Below are positions 1-7,327 of a stretch of DNA of 14,125 bases, one piece after another. The stretch comes from DASULK01 sp036381835 (lineage in GTDB: Bacteria; Actinomycetota; Actinomycetes; Mycobacteriales; Micromonosporaceae). The translations under genes and the position numbers were made by a program. Each line of letters starts with the position of its first letter. Position 1 is the first letter of the stretch. The stretch is taken from assembly GCA_036381835.1 (NCBI GenBank), contig DASVCA010000163.1:1-14125 (forward strand). Reading direction: 5' to 3'. A model generated the notes under the pieces. The model saw only the letters and a list, made by a program, of their open reading frames with translations. It ran no database searches and was not told where the DNA came from.

Positions 1-8
1 GGCGTGGG

Positions 9-1847
9 TCAGGGCTTGGGGCCGCAGACGAAGTTGGGCTCGGGGTCGTACGTCCAGGTGAACTTCTCCCGCTTGACGACCTTGCCGTCCTTCTTGATCA
101 CACGGAAGGCGTCCTGGGTGAAGCCGGTGCTGCCGGCGGCGGCGATGCAGGTCGGACCGGGCGTCAGGTAGACCGTCTTCGGCTGGGTGATGTTGCGGCG
201 CGGGCCGTACTCGGTCTTCACGCTGTCGTAGATCTTGGTGCTCCAGATCGAGACGGTGATCGAGTCCGAGGTGTACGACGTGTCGATCAGCACGCCGTGC
301 GGCGTGTTGTTGCGGAACTTGAAGTCGAGGTCGGGGTAGAAGATCGTCGACTCGATAACGGCGGGGTAACGGCTGTAGTAGTAGGAATGCGGCTTGTGCT
401 CCACATCCTCCAGCCCGGCGTAGTACACCGCGTTGAACAGGGTGGTGGTGAACTGCGAGACGCCGCCGCCGACCCCGGGCACGAGCTTCCCGTTCAGGAT
501 GACCGGTGCGTCGCGGTAGCCCTGGGCGTACCCGCGCTCGCCGGTGTGGCGGTTGAGGGAGAAGACCTCGCCGGGCTTGACCAGCGTGTTGTCGACCTGT
601 TGCGCGACGCGGACGATGTTCTGGCTGCGTGGCGACGAGAGCCCGCCGGTGAACTTGGTGGTGAAGGTGGAGACGCGCTCCTTGATGCCGAGGCCGGCCA
701 GCTCATCCGCGGTGGTCGTCGCCGGAACCGTCTTCAACACACCCTTGACCTCGCGGCCGGCACGGTTGGGCAGGACCGTGAGCAGATCTCGGCTGAGCGC
801 AGCCAGGTCGATCTCTTGACCGTCGTTGCCGGGGGTAATGCGAGGCTTGCCGGAGACGATGGCCATGGTGGCGTTCTTCGGCTTGATCTCGACCTTGCCG
901 AGCTGATCGCCGAGGGCCGCCCGCAACTTCTTCGCGTCGATCCGCGGCTCGATTTTGCCCGTCTTGTCCGCAGCCAGGACGAGGCTCTTGGCGATCGCGC
1001 CGGGCGAGACGGTGAAGCTGCCGCGTTCGGTGGTGACGGTCACCGGGCCTGATACGGCTGGTTCCGCGAACTCCGTGATAAGTCGGTCCACGTCCGCCGC
1101 GCTGGTCGCGGGATGCACCTCGACCAGAGGCACCACCACGGTCTTGGCGCTCAGCCAGCCGTCGCGCAGCACCTGCGCGGCACGCTCGGGGTCCAGCCCG
1201 GTACCGGGCTTCGGGTAGATCGGCTTCGGCCGGGTGCCTTCGAACCGGACCGCGGGCATGGTCATCGCCGCACCCGCCTTGGCTGCCAGCGGTTGCAGCA
1301 ACTCCTCGAGCTTCGCCTGGTCCACCCGGATAACCGGCGCGATCTTGCGGGCGCCGAACAGCCGGCTGAACGGCCCCGGCCGGGTGTCGACGGCCGCGGC
1401 GACGGTCGCATCCACGTCGATCGCGAGCGACACATCCGCCGGGTTGATCTCGGTGGTCTGGTCACCGAGCTGGACCTTCACCGGGGCGGCCAGCACGTCA
1501 TTACGGCGGTCCAGTTCGGCGCGCAACGCCGCCGCCGCCTCGGCGCGGTTCTTCCCACCGAGGTCGATGTCCAACACCACGGTGCCGCGCGGCACCTCGC
1601 CGGCGTACGCGTACCCGGTCGTGACGCCGAGGGCGGCGAGCAGGGTCGCCACCAGCGCTCCGGCGATCAGCATCGGACGACGGCGGCGCGTCGGTCCGGT
1701 GGGCGGGGAGGTGGCGGGCCCGCCGGTCGCCGGGGATGATCCGCCGGCCTCGGGCAGCGGCGGCTGTCCGCTAGGGGGTGAAACAGCGGGAAATCGGACG
1801 GTTGGTGTATCGTCGGCGGAGTCGGGGCGTTGGCCGTATGGATTCAC
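9..1847 (-). CDS. VanW family protein, membrane-anchored wall protein with peptidoglycan-binding-like repeats
   Basis: This is a 612-residue protein. Residues 1-57 are a Pro/Gly/Ser/Thr-rich cytoplasmic part ending in a basic cluster (RRRR, 54-57), followed by one membrane helix at about 58-82; the rest should be outside the cell. About 95-245 and 255-375 look like two YoaR/PG_binding_4-type repeats, each with the stalk-like 'I-P-A-D/ID' pattern. Residues 393-525 are the VanW domain, with the signature GGGVSQFTTTLFNAVYYAGL at 460-479. VanW proteins occur in some vancomycin-resistance clusters and widely in actinobacterial and firmicute envelopes; the biochemical role is unknown, so a resistance function should not be read into it. 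The start is GTG at 1847, with GAGG six bases upstream. The family call is firm; the repeat borders are approximate. Confidence 0.93.
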   Translation of the reverse strand: MNPYGQRPDSADDTPTVRFPAVSPPSGQPPLPEAGGSSPATGGPATSPPTGPTRRRRPMLIAGALVATLLAALGVTTGYAYAGEVPRGTVVLDIDLGGKNRAEAAAALRAELDRRNDVLAAPVKVQLGDQTTEINPADVSLAIDVDATVAAAVDTRPGPFSRLFGARKIAPVIRVDQAKLEELLQPLAAKAGAAMTMPAVRFEGTRPKPIYPKPGTGLDPERAAQVLRDGWLSAKTVVVPLVEVHPATSAADVDRLITEFAEPAVSGPVTVTTERGSFTVSPGAIAKSLVLAADKTGKIEPRIDAKKLRAALGDQLGKVEIKPKNATMAIVSGKPRITPGNDGQEIDLAALSRDLLTVLPNRAGREVKGVLKTVPATTTADELAGLGIKERVSTFTTKFTGGLSSPRSQNIVRVAQQVDNTLVKPGEVFSLNRHTGERGYAQGYRDAPVILNGKLVPGVGGGVSQFTTTLFNAVYYAGLEDVEHKPHSYYYSRYPAVIESTIFYPDLDFKFRNNTPHGVLIDTSYTSDSITVSIWSTKIYDSVKTEYGPRRNITQPKTVYLTPGPTCIAAAGSTGFTQDAFRVIKKDGKVVKREKFTWTYDPEPNFVCGPKP

Positions 1848-1890
1848 GGGCGACCTCGATCAGGGGTGTCCAGAACGATATGCGCCAGGC

Positions 1891-1967
1891 AGCTCAGTAT
1901 GAGCTAGCGAATACCCTAAGCAATCCGACCGCGTTCATCGACTGCCCGTACGCGCGCGAATACCCTA
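1891..1967 (-). promoter_or_regulatory. Candidate tandem -10 boxes and operator-like palindrome upstream of the VanW gene
   Basis: Read on the minus strand, the 12-base string TAGGGTATTCGC occurs twice (1956-1967 and 1907-1918), 49 bases apart. Each copy starts with TAGGGT, which fits the actinobacterial -10 consensus TANNNT. No good -35 box precedes either copy. Just downstream of the nearer copy, about where transcription would begin, lies AGCTCA-GTA-TGAGCT (1891-1905), a perfect six-base inverted repeat. The repeats may be two promoters or two binding sites for one regulator. Which it is cannot be settled from sequence alone. Confidence 0.35.
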
Positions 1968-2007
1968 CCTTCCGCCTTCGCTCGCGGGCCCCTGGCTTGC
2001 CGATCCG

Positions 2008-3162
2008 TTATCCGGTTGCCGCGTCCGCGTCGGGCGGTTGCTCGACCCGGTACGCCGAGACGGTTTCGACGATGCGATAGACCACGGCGGTGATCGGCAC
2101 CGCGACGAACGCGCCGGGGACCCCGCCGGCGAGGGCGCCGGCGGTCACCACCACCAGCACCACAGCCGGGTGCAGCCGCACCTGACGCTTCATGATCAGC
2201 GGTTCCAGCAGGTTGCCTTCCATCTGCTGCACCCCGATCACCGCCAAGGCGGTCAGCAGGGCGGTGGTCGGACCCTCGGCGGCCAGGGCGACCAGTATCG
2301 CCGCGACACCGGCGACCGTGGCACCGATGATCGGTACGAAGGCGCCGAGAAAGGTGATCAGCGCTAGGGGCACCGGGGCGGGTACGTCGAGGAAGAACAG
2401 GGCGAGACCGATCCCCGTCGCGTCGATCGCCGCGATGGTCAGCGTGCCGCGACTGTACGCCGTGAGGGTCTGCCAGCCCGCCCGGCCGGCGCTGATGAGC
2501 GTCGGCTGCAGGTGGCTCGATGCCCGCGCTGCCAGCCAACGCCACATCGAGCGGCCGTCCTTGAGAAGGAAGAACAGCAGGACGATCGACAGCAGGACGG
2601 CACCGGTCACCTCCATTGCGGCGCGCGCACTCTCCAACGGATCGGGTGGCTCGCGGCGGAGTGCCGCGAGCGCGTCGGCGATCCACGCGTCGAGCTGCTC
2701 CGCGGTGATGGGCAAGGTGGTCAGCGCGAACTCGCGAAGCTGCTCCAGCCCGGCACCGAGCCGCTCGTCGAGGGTGGCGAACTCGTTGCCGGCGAGCCGC
2801 CAGACCACGACGGCCGAGCCGGCCAGGAAGCCGAGCAGGACGAGCAGCGAGGTGAGGGCGGCCAACGCCCCGGGGAACCGCAGCCGGCGCAGCCCGAGTT
2901 GGATCGGGTCGAGCAGGGCGGCGAGGAAGAGCGTGGCGGCCAAGGCGATGGTCAGCGGGGCCAGGCCGACGGCGATGCGTACCAGCACATACAAGGCTGC
3001 GGCCACGATGAGCAGGGATGCACTCCAGACCGTGGCCGTGCGGATCATCCAGGGCAGGCGGTTCCACATTCGGGCGCCGCCGTCGCCGGTGTCTGCCGTC
3101 TCGCCACCTCCGCTCGCCTGCGAACCGCGCCGAGGTGATTCCCGTCGGTGTCGTGCCGACAC
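2008..3162 (-). CDS. AI-2E family transporter (PerM/TqsA-like permease)
   Basis: This 384-residue polytopic membrane protein belongs to the AI-2E transport/PerM family, named after E. coli TqsA. Members export or exchange small solutes, and the AI-2 link is not general, so the substrate is unknown. Hydrophobic segments lie at about 44-66, 68-85, 97-121, 185-200, 240-258, 262-295, 298-312 and 333-366. A hydrophilic stretch at 122-180 is the usual extracytoplasmic region. Family hallmarks are FVPIIGATVAGVAAILVAL (275-293), QQMEGNLLEPLIM (312-324) and HPAVVLVVV followed by GGVPGAFVAVP (331-356). The first start is GTG at 3162; an in-frame stop lies just upstream. An ATG at 3069, directly before the first helix, is an equally good start because the first 31 residues are low-complexity and neither site has a clear Shine-Dalgarno sequence. 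It is co-directional with the VanW gene, but the gap has its own promoter candidates. Confidence 0.93.
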   Translation of the reverse strand: MSARHRRESPRRGSQASGGGETADTGDGGARMWNRLPWMIRTATVWSASLLIVAAALYVLVRIAVGLAPLTIALAATLFLAALLDPIQLGLRRLRFPGALAALTSLLVLLGFLAGSAVVVWRLAGNEFATLDERLGAGLEQLREFALTTLPITAEQLDAWIADALAALRREPPDPLESARAAMEVTGAVLLSIVLLFFLLKDGRSMWRWLAARASSHLQPTLISAGRAGWQTLTAYSRGTLTIAAIDATGIGLALFFLDVPAPVPLALITFLGAFVPIIGATVAGVAAILVALAAEGPTTALLTALAVIGVQQMEGNLLEPLIMKRQVRLHPAVVLVVVTAGALAGGVPGAFVAVPITAVVYRIVETVSAYRVEQPPDADAATG

Positions 3163-3383
3163 CTGGCCCGGCGCGGCACGTCACGACCGGTTGCCGCCTG
3201 GCTGCGGGTCCTATGGCAGCCCTAAGAGTTGTTATTGAATCGTGATAGCACGCGCCCTGCGCTCACTCTGCGTGTCGCGACATGCGCCTATTGGCGCTGT
3301 TTGATCGCGATTTGCGCGCTGAAGTTGAGTCGGAAATGGGCACGATGCGTGACGGCGTCGCCGTAAACAGTCCGATTTTCACC

Positions 3384-3397
3384 CTACTCGCGAGTAG
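3384..3397. promoter_or_regulatory. 14-base perfect palindrome, candidate operator
   Basis: CTACTCGCGAGTAG is its own reverse complement over all 14 bases. It ends nine bases before a candidate -35 box at 3407. Its size and symmetry are those of a dimeric helix-turn-helix regulator site; the TACT-N4-AGTA form is like many TetR-family operators. No regulator gene lies next to it, so the binding protein is unknown. Confidence 0.4.
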
Positions 3398-3406
3398 CAA
3401 GAGGGC

Positions 3407-3436
3407 TTGTGACGTTCGGTCGCAGCGCGCGAATAT
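3407..3436 (+). promoter_or_regulatory. Candidate promoter for the DUF6230-DUF6114 genes
   Basis: TTGTGA (3407-3412) and GAATAT (3431-3436) are separated by 18 bases. The first matches TTGACA at four of six positions and the second keeps the A and T of TANNNT. Transcription from here would give a leader of about 95 bases before the GTG at 3538, which has its own strong ribosome binding site. The evidence is only this weak consensus match. Confidence 0.3.
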
Positions 3437-3537
3437 CAGCGCACCTGCTATCGGCGGCCGCAGATACCCGGTAGAGGTCTTCTCCCGAGCTTCCACCCAC
3501 CCGACCCACGACTCAACTCAAACTCAAGGAGGACCCT

Positions 3538-4161
3538 GTGAAGGATCCGCAAGGTAGCCCGGTGCAGGGCGGTACCCGATGGCGGCGATTCGCCGCACTG
3601 TTCGTGCCGTCGGCGGCCCTCGCCGGAGCCGTCGTCTTCGGCATGGCCAACGGCGCGATCGCCGCATCGTTCGATGTCTCCGGCGACACGTTCAAGGTCG
3701 CGGCGAGCAAGCTGGAGGGCACGGGCTTCGAGCAGTACGGCGGCGTGGTCAAGGAGAAGGACGGCACGCTCCACGCGGTGGCCGTGTCGGAGATCCAGCG
3801 CGCCGACATCCACGACCTCTGCCAGTCGGTCAAGCAGACGGCCCCGTTGATCGGCACCGTCGTGCTCCGAATCGAGGCGGGCGGCGGCGGTACCCCCGCC
3901 AGCGCACAGAACCTGCTGATCGACATGGCGGCCCTCGACGGAAACGCGACCTTCACCAACATCCAGATCGGCCGAGACGCCGCCGACCTCGGCGGAATGT
4001 CCGGCTTCTTCGGCCAGGACGCGGACGGCGTGACGATCACCGACCTGAAGCAGGTCGCCTGGTCGACGTCCGCCGGCACCTTCAACTTGACCGGTCTCAA
4101 ACTGCGGCTGCACGTCGGTGACAGCGCCACCAGCCACGAGTGCTTCGCGGATCTGGACTGA
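3538..4161 (+). CDS. DUF6230 family secreted protein
   Basis: This 207-residue exported protein matches the actinobacterial DUF6230 family, some members of which carry the unsupported label 'cholesterol esterase'. I see no lipase GxSxG motif or catalytic triad. The N-terminus has a basic stretch (RWRR, 14-17) and a hydrophobic core to about residue 40, with a likely signal peptidase I site after AIA (40-42). The mature part looks beta-rich and holds the family-typical blocks DIHDLCQSV (90-98) and, around 143-161, IQIGRDAADL with the following GFFGQDA. Its only two cysteines, C95 and C202, could form a disulphide. The GTG start at 3538 is fixed by AAGGAGGA at 3526-3533. DUF6230 genes commonly sit beside DUF6114 genes, as here, so the two products probably work together at the cell surface. 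The molecular function is unknown. Confidence 0.88.
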   Translation: MKDPQGSPVQGGTRWRRFAALFVPSAALAGAVVFGMANGAIAASFDVSGDTFKVAASKLEGTGFEQYGGVVKEKDGTLHAVAVSEIQRADIHDLCQSVKQTAPLIGTVVLRIEAGGGGTPASAQNLLIDMAALDGNATFTNIQIGRDAADLGGMSGFFGQDADGVTITDLKQVAWSTSAGTFNLTGLKLRLHVGDSATSHECFADLD

Positions 4162-4170
4162 GCCGACCGC

Positions 4171-4197
4171 GTGAGGCCCGCGCCCCGCGGGCCTCAC
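4171..4197 (+). terminator. Intercistronic hairpin between the DUF6230 and DUF6114 genes
   Basis: GTGAGGCCCGC (4171-4181) and GCGGGCCTCAC (4187-4197) are a perfect 11-base inverted repeat with a five-base loop. There is no T tract after it. It lies in the 80-base gap between two co-directional genes. It could be a partial terminator that lowers the second gene relative to the first, or a stem that protects the upstream message. Confidence 0.55.
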
Positions 4198-4241
4198 GCC
4201 CGTCACCATCGCAATCCGAGCAACCCCAACTGGAGGAGTAG

Positions 4242-5570
4242 GTGACAACCGTGAACTCCTGGCAGGCTCGTCGGGAGGCCATCGCCCGAGCTTGGCGCGG
4301 TTTCGGTCGGTGGCGGCGCGCCCGGCCGTTCTGGGGAGGTCTGCTCACCGCGCTCGCCGGTCTGGAGATCTTCTACACGACGCAGATGGACCTGGAGGGC
4401 CTCACCCTCAAATTCGGTCCCACGGGCTTCCTGTCCTGGCTGATTCCGACCATCCTCGTCGCGTGTGGTCTGCTGCTCTGGTTCACGCCGCAGCACCGGA
4501 TGTTCTACGCCATCGTCGCGGCGGTGACCGCCGTCTACTCCCTGATCGCGGTCAACCTCGGAGGGTTCTTCGTCGGGCTGCTGCTCGGTCTGTTCGGCAG
4601 CGCCTTGGCCTTCGCGTGGGTGCCGAAGACGAAGGCGGCCCCGGATTCCGCGGGCCCCGAGGTCCTGCCACAGCCCCGGAATCCGCTACCGGCCGATCCC
4701 GGCAAAGCGCACCTCGGCGTCGCCCTGCTCGTCGCGCTCGGCGTTGCAGCGGCGAGCGCGATCGCGGTGCCGAAGCCGGCTCAGGCAGAGCCCTGTCCTG
4801 AGCCGCCCGCCACGGCCGTCGTACCGACGACCGAGCCGGAGCCCGCCGAGCCGACCGGCGGCGATGAGGCGTCGGGCGACGGGAATCTGCTCACCGACGC
4901 GTTCAACGGCCTGATCAACCTGTTGAGCGGCGGCGGTGGGCAGGAGGAGTCGTCAACGCCCGGTACCGCCGCCTCCCCGACCGGGGTCCCCGATCAGCCC
5001 GACGGGCCCGGTCCGACGCCCACCGATTGTCCTGCGGCTCCCGCCCCCGATGACAAGTCGGTCGATCGGCCGGACAACAGGGCGACGAAGAAACCTCAGG
5101 GCAAGCCCACCCCTCCGGCGGAGATACCGATCCTCCGCGCGACGGCCGGACAGCCGCGGGTGGCCAAGACCCCGTCCGAGCTGACCGGTTCGTCGGTCAC
5201 GATGACCAATCTGCGCTACGACGGGCTCGTGGACCTGCCCACTGCCGATGGCACCACCCGCGTCCTGCAGTTCTCGATGAGCTCGGCCACGACGAGGGAC
5301 TTCCGGCTGCGGGTACCCGGCCGGAACGAGACGATGGACATCGTCAGTGACACGCTCACGATCAGCGGAAACGTGAAGTTCTACGCCTCCCGCTTCAGCG
5401 GGCGCCTACCGCTGCTCGGCCGGATCGCCATGACACCGGAGCAGCCGGCACTGCCAGAGGGTTTCACCCTGCCGCTGGTACCGATCACCTTCAGCGACGT
5501 CCAGATCGGACTGGTCTTCGTCGACTGCGACAAGCTCACCGCCAAACCGCTCGACTTGGGCTTCCGTTAG
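4242..5570 (+). CDS. DUF6114 domain membrane protein with long exported C-terminal domain
   Basis: This is a 442-residue protein. Residues 24-126 form the DUF6114 membrane module: a basic lead (RWRRARPFWGG, 23-33) and four hydrophobic segments at about 29-47, 63-82, 86-105 and 106-126, with the family-like VNLGGFFVGLLLGLFG (104-119). A fifth hydrophobic segment, 158-176, is followed by PAQA-EP, which looks like a signal peptidase I site inside the protein (after A182). A Pro/Thr/Glu-rich linker (183-295, with C185 and C263) leads to a beta-rich C-terminal domain (about 300-442, with C429). That domain resembles the extracellular part seen in related envelope proteins, but I cannot name a fold. 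The start is GTG at 4242, with GGAGGAG at 4232-4238; GTG 4251 is possible but spaced too far. The DUF6114 call is good; the cleavage is inference. Confidence 0.85.
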   Translation: MTTVNSWQARREAIARAWRGFGRWRRARPFWGGLLTALAGLEIFYTTQMDLEGLTLKFGPTGFLSWLIPTILVACGLLLWFTPQHRMFYAIVAAVTAVYSLIAVNLGGFFVGLLLGLFGSALAFAWVPKTKAAPDSAGPEVLPQPRNPLPADPGKAHLGVALLVALGVAAASAIAVPKPAQAEPCPEPPATAVVPTTEPEPAEPTGGDEASGDGNLLTDAFNGLINLLSGGGGQEESSTPGTAASPTGVPDQPDGPGPTPTDCPAAPAPDDKSVDRPDNRATKKPQGKPTPPAEIPILRATAGQPRVAKTPSELTGSSVTMTNLRYDGLVDLPTADGTTRVLQFSMSSATTRDFRLRVPGRNETMDIVSDTLTISGNVKFYASRFSGRLPLLGRIAMTPEQPALPEGFTLPLVPITFSDVQIGLVFVDCDKLTAKPLDLGFR

Positions 5571-5577
5571 ACCGTCG

Positions 5578-5615
5578 CCGGTCGGTGGCCGAGGCCGCCG
5601 CGGGCCACCGACCGG
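5578..5615. terminator. Bidirectional terminator-like hairpin between convergent genes
   Basis: CCGGTCGGTGGCC (5578-5590) and GGCCACCGACCGG (5603-5615) form a perfect 13-base stem with a 12-base loop. It sits in the 47-base gap where the DUF6114 gene and the opposite-strand DUF885 gene end towards each other. Neither side has a T tract, which is usual for high-GC actinomycete terminators. Confidence 0.65.
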
Positions 5616-5617
5616 GA

Positions 5618-7291
5618 TCACAGCCGACCCAGGGCGGCTTGGAGCGGGTCGAGGCCGAGCGCGCCGAGGTTGAGCGCGTCACGGTGGAACGCCTTCAGAT
5701 CGAAGGCGGCACCTTTGCGGGCCTTGGCCTCCTCTCGGGCCTGCAGCCAGATCCGCTCGCCCACTTTGTACGCGGGTGCCTGTCCGGGCCAGCCGAGATA
5801 GCGGTTCAGTTCGAAGCGCAGATTCTCGTCCGGCACACGGCAGTGGGCACGGAGGAACTCCCAGCCCAGTTCCGGCGTCCAGCGCTCACCCGGGTGGAAG
5901 CCGAACGGGTTGTCCCGTGGAATCTCCAGCTCCAGGTGCATGCCGATGTCGACGATGACTCGCGCCGCGCGCAGGGCCTGCCCGTCCAGCATGCCGAGCC
6001 GGTCACCCGGATCGGTCAGGTAGCCCAACTCGTCCATCAACCGCTCGGCGTACAGCGCCCACCCCTCGCCGTGCCCCGAGCACCAGCACAGCAACCGTTG
6101 CCACCGGTTGAGCAGTCCGGCCTGGAACTGCGTCTGCCCGATCTGCAGATGGTGGCCGGGCACGCCCTCGTGATAGACGGTCGTCACCTCGCGCCAGGTG
6201 GAGAAGGACCGGACCCCCTGCGGCACCGCCCACCACATCCGGCCGGGCCGGCTGAAGTCCTCGCTCGGACCGGTGTAGTAGATCGACCCGTCGCTCGTCG
6301 GAGCGATGCAGCACTCGATCCGGCGTACTGGCTCCGGAATGTCGAAATGCGTACCGTGCAACTCGCTGATCGCCGTATCGGCGAGGGCCTGCATCCAGTC
6401 GCGGAACGCCTCCTTGCTCTGAATGGTGCGCGCGGGATCGGCATCGAGCATCTCGACCGCTTGATCGATGTCGGCGCCCGGGCCGGCGATCTGCGCGGCC
6501 ACCGACCGCATCTCGGCTTCGAGGCGGGCGAGTTCCGTGAAACCCCAGGCGTACGTCTCGTCGAGGTCGATCTGCGCACCGAGGAAGTACCGTGAGGCGA
6601 GCTGATACCGGTCACGCCCGACGGCCTGCTTCTCCCGCCCCCGGGGAGCGAGTTCGTCACGCAGGAATAGGGCGAAGTCGGCGGTCGCCGCGTTCGCGGC
6701 CTCGGCCCCGCGCTCGAGTTCTATGGCGAGCGCGTCGTCGTCGGCCGCCACGCGTCGCACCAGATTCCGGTAGAAGTCGTCGCCCTGGGGGTCGATCCAG
6801 GTGTCGCACTGCTTGGCCACCTCGAGGATCTGAGCTCGCGAACTCACGTGGCCCGCTTCGGCGGCCACCCGCAGCGTCGTCTTGAGCTGTGCCAGGGCGC
6901 GCGGCAACTGGCTCAAGCGGGCCGATATGTTGGCCGCCGCGTCCCGGCCCTCGGTCGGCATCAGGTCGAAGGCCATCCGTACCGCGTGCAGCGGGCTCGC
7001 GATGACGTTCAGCTCGCTGGTCACTTCGCCGGCCTCGTAGCGGGCGAGGTCCAGGCCCAACCGTTCTTGCATCGCCTCCTTGGCGACCCGTTCGGCCTCG
7101 GTAACCGGCTCGGACCGCGCGAGTTCGGCCAGCGTGCGTCGAGTCAGCTCGGCGCGTTCGGCGAAACCCTCCGGCGAGAGGTCGGGGAGACGATCGTCGT
7201 AGCCGGGGATGCCGACCTCGGTCGCAAGGGCCGGATTGAGCCGCGCCCACTCGTCGACGTACCGGTCGGCGAGATCATCGATTCGGTTCAC
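5618..7291 (-). CDS. DUF885 family protein, probable zinc-dependent carboxypeptidase-like hydrolase
   Basis: This is a 557-residue protein without signal peptide or membrane helix, so it is probably cytoplasmic. It is a full-length DUF885 protein: an all-helical body with the motif VYHEGVPGHHLQ (372-383), in which H374, E375 and H380/H381 resemble a variant zinc-binding site, and EGWALYAERL (409-418), whose glutamates could give a further ligand. GWPGQAPAYKVG (500-511) is another conserved family block. Family members are thought to be metallo-carboxypeptidase-like hydrolases; the substrate here is unknown. The start is GTG at 7291. There is no Shine-Dalgarno sequence, but TAGAGT six bases upstream suggests leaderless transcription. 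The gene follows the PHP gene by 36 bases on the same strand, so the two may also be co-transcribed. Confidence 0.9.
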   Translation of the reverse strand: MNRIDDLADRYVDEWARLNPALATEVGIPGYDDRLPDLSPEGFAERAELTRRTLAELARSEPVTEAERVAKEAMQERLGLDLARYEAGEVTSELNVIASPLHAVRMAFDLMPTEGRDAAANISARLSQLPRALAQLKTTLRVAAEAGHVSSRAQILEVAKQCDTWIDPQGDDFYRNLVRRVAADDDALAIELERGAEAANAATADFALFLRDELAPRGREKQAVGRDRYQLASRYFLGAQIDLDETYAWGFTELARLEAEMRSVAAQIAGPGADIDQAVEMLDADPARTIQSKEAFRDWMQALADTAISELHGTHFDIPEPVRRIECCIAPTSDGSIYYTGPSEDFSRPGRMWWAVPQGVRSFSTWREVTTVYHEGVPGHHLQIGQTQFQAGLLNRWQRLLCWCSGHGEGWALYAERLMDELGYLTDPGDRLGMLDGQALRAARVIVDIGMHLELEIPRDNPFGFHPGERWTPELGWEFLRAHCRVPDENLRFELNRYLGWPGQAPAYKVGERIWLQAREEAKARKGAAFDLKAFHRDALNLGALGLDPLQAALGRL

Positions 7292-7297
7292 GGCCCG

Positions 7298-7303
7298 ACT
7301 CTA
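7298..7303 (-). promoter_or_regulatory. Leaderless-type -10 box for the DUF885 gene
   Basis: On the minus strand TAGAGT is followed by six bases and then the GTG start at 7291. This is the spacing of leaderless promoters in actinobacteria, where transcription begins at the start codon. No Shine-Dalgarno sequence is present, which agrees. No clear -35 box is seen. Confidence 0.45.
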
Positions 7304-7327
7304 CGGGACCTGATAGGTGACCGGGGC

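Larger units (their letters stand above)
3163..3537. other. 375-base divergent intergenic region, AT-richer than its surroundings
   Basis: This stretch separates the leftward permease from the rightward DUF6230 gene. It is visibly richer in A and T than its neighbours between about 3200 and 3460. The short open frames on both strands have no recognisable protein character, no good ribosome binding site and poor third-position GC. It contains the palindrome TGTCGCGACA (3273-3282), the inverted repeat GCGCC-TATT-GGCGC (3284-3297), the palindrome CTACTCGCGAGTAG (3384-3397) and a candidate promoter (3407-3436). It is best read as regulatory DNA for one or both flanking genes. Confidence 0.6.

Noticed and set aside
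9..1847. Reading the VanW gene as a vancomycin-resistance determinant
   Set aside because: VanW-domain wall proteins are widespread, and no vanH, vanA, vanX, vanR or vanS gene is nearby.
2008..3162. Reading the AI-2E family gene as a quorum-sensing system
   Set aside because: The family name comes from one E. coli member; no luxS or lsr-type gene is present and the substrate cannot be told from sequence.
1916..3238. Long open frames on both strands over the AI-2E permease gene (1916-3184 minus, 2192-3238 plus)
   Set aside because: Both are Arg/Ala/Pro-rich shadows; the permease frame has matching family motifs and hydrophobic helices.
3263..3557. Short open frames on both strands in the divergent gap (77 and 91 residues)
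   Set aside because: They have no ribosome binding site, no recognisable character and overlap each other and the regulatory palindrome; one runs into the start of the DUF6230 gene.
5585..6595. 336-residue plus-strand open frame
   Set aside because: It is the shadow of the DUF885 gene, with no domain and low-complexity composition.
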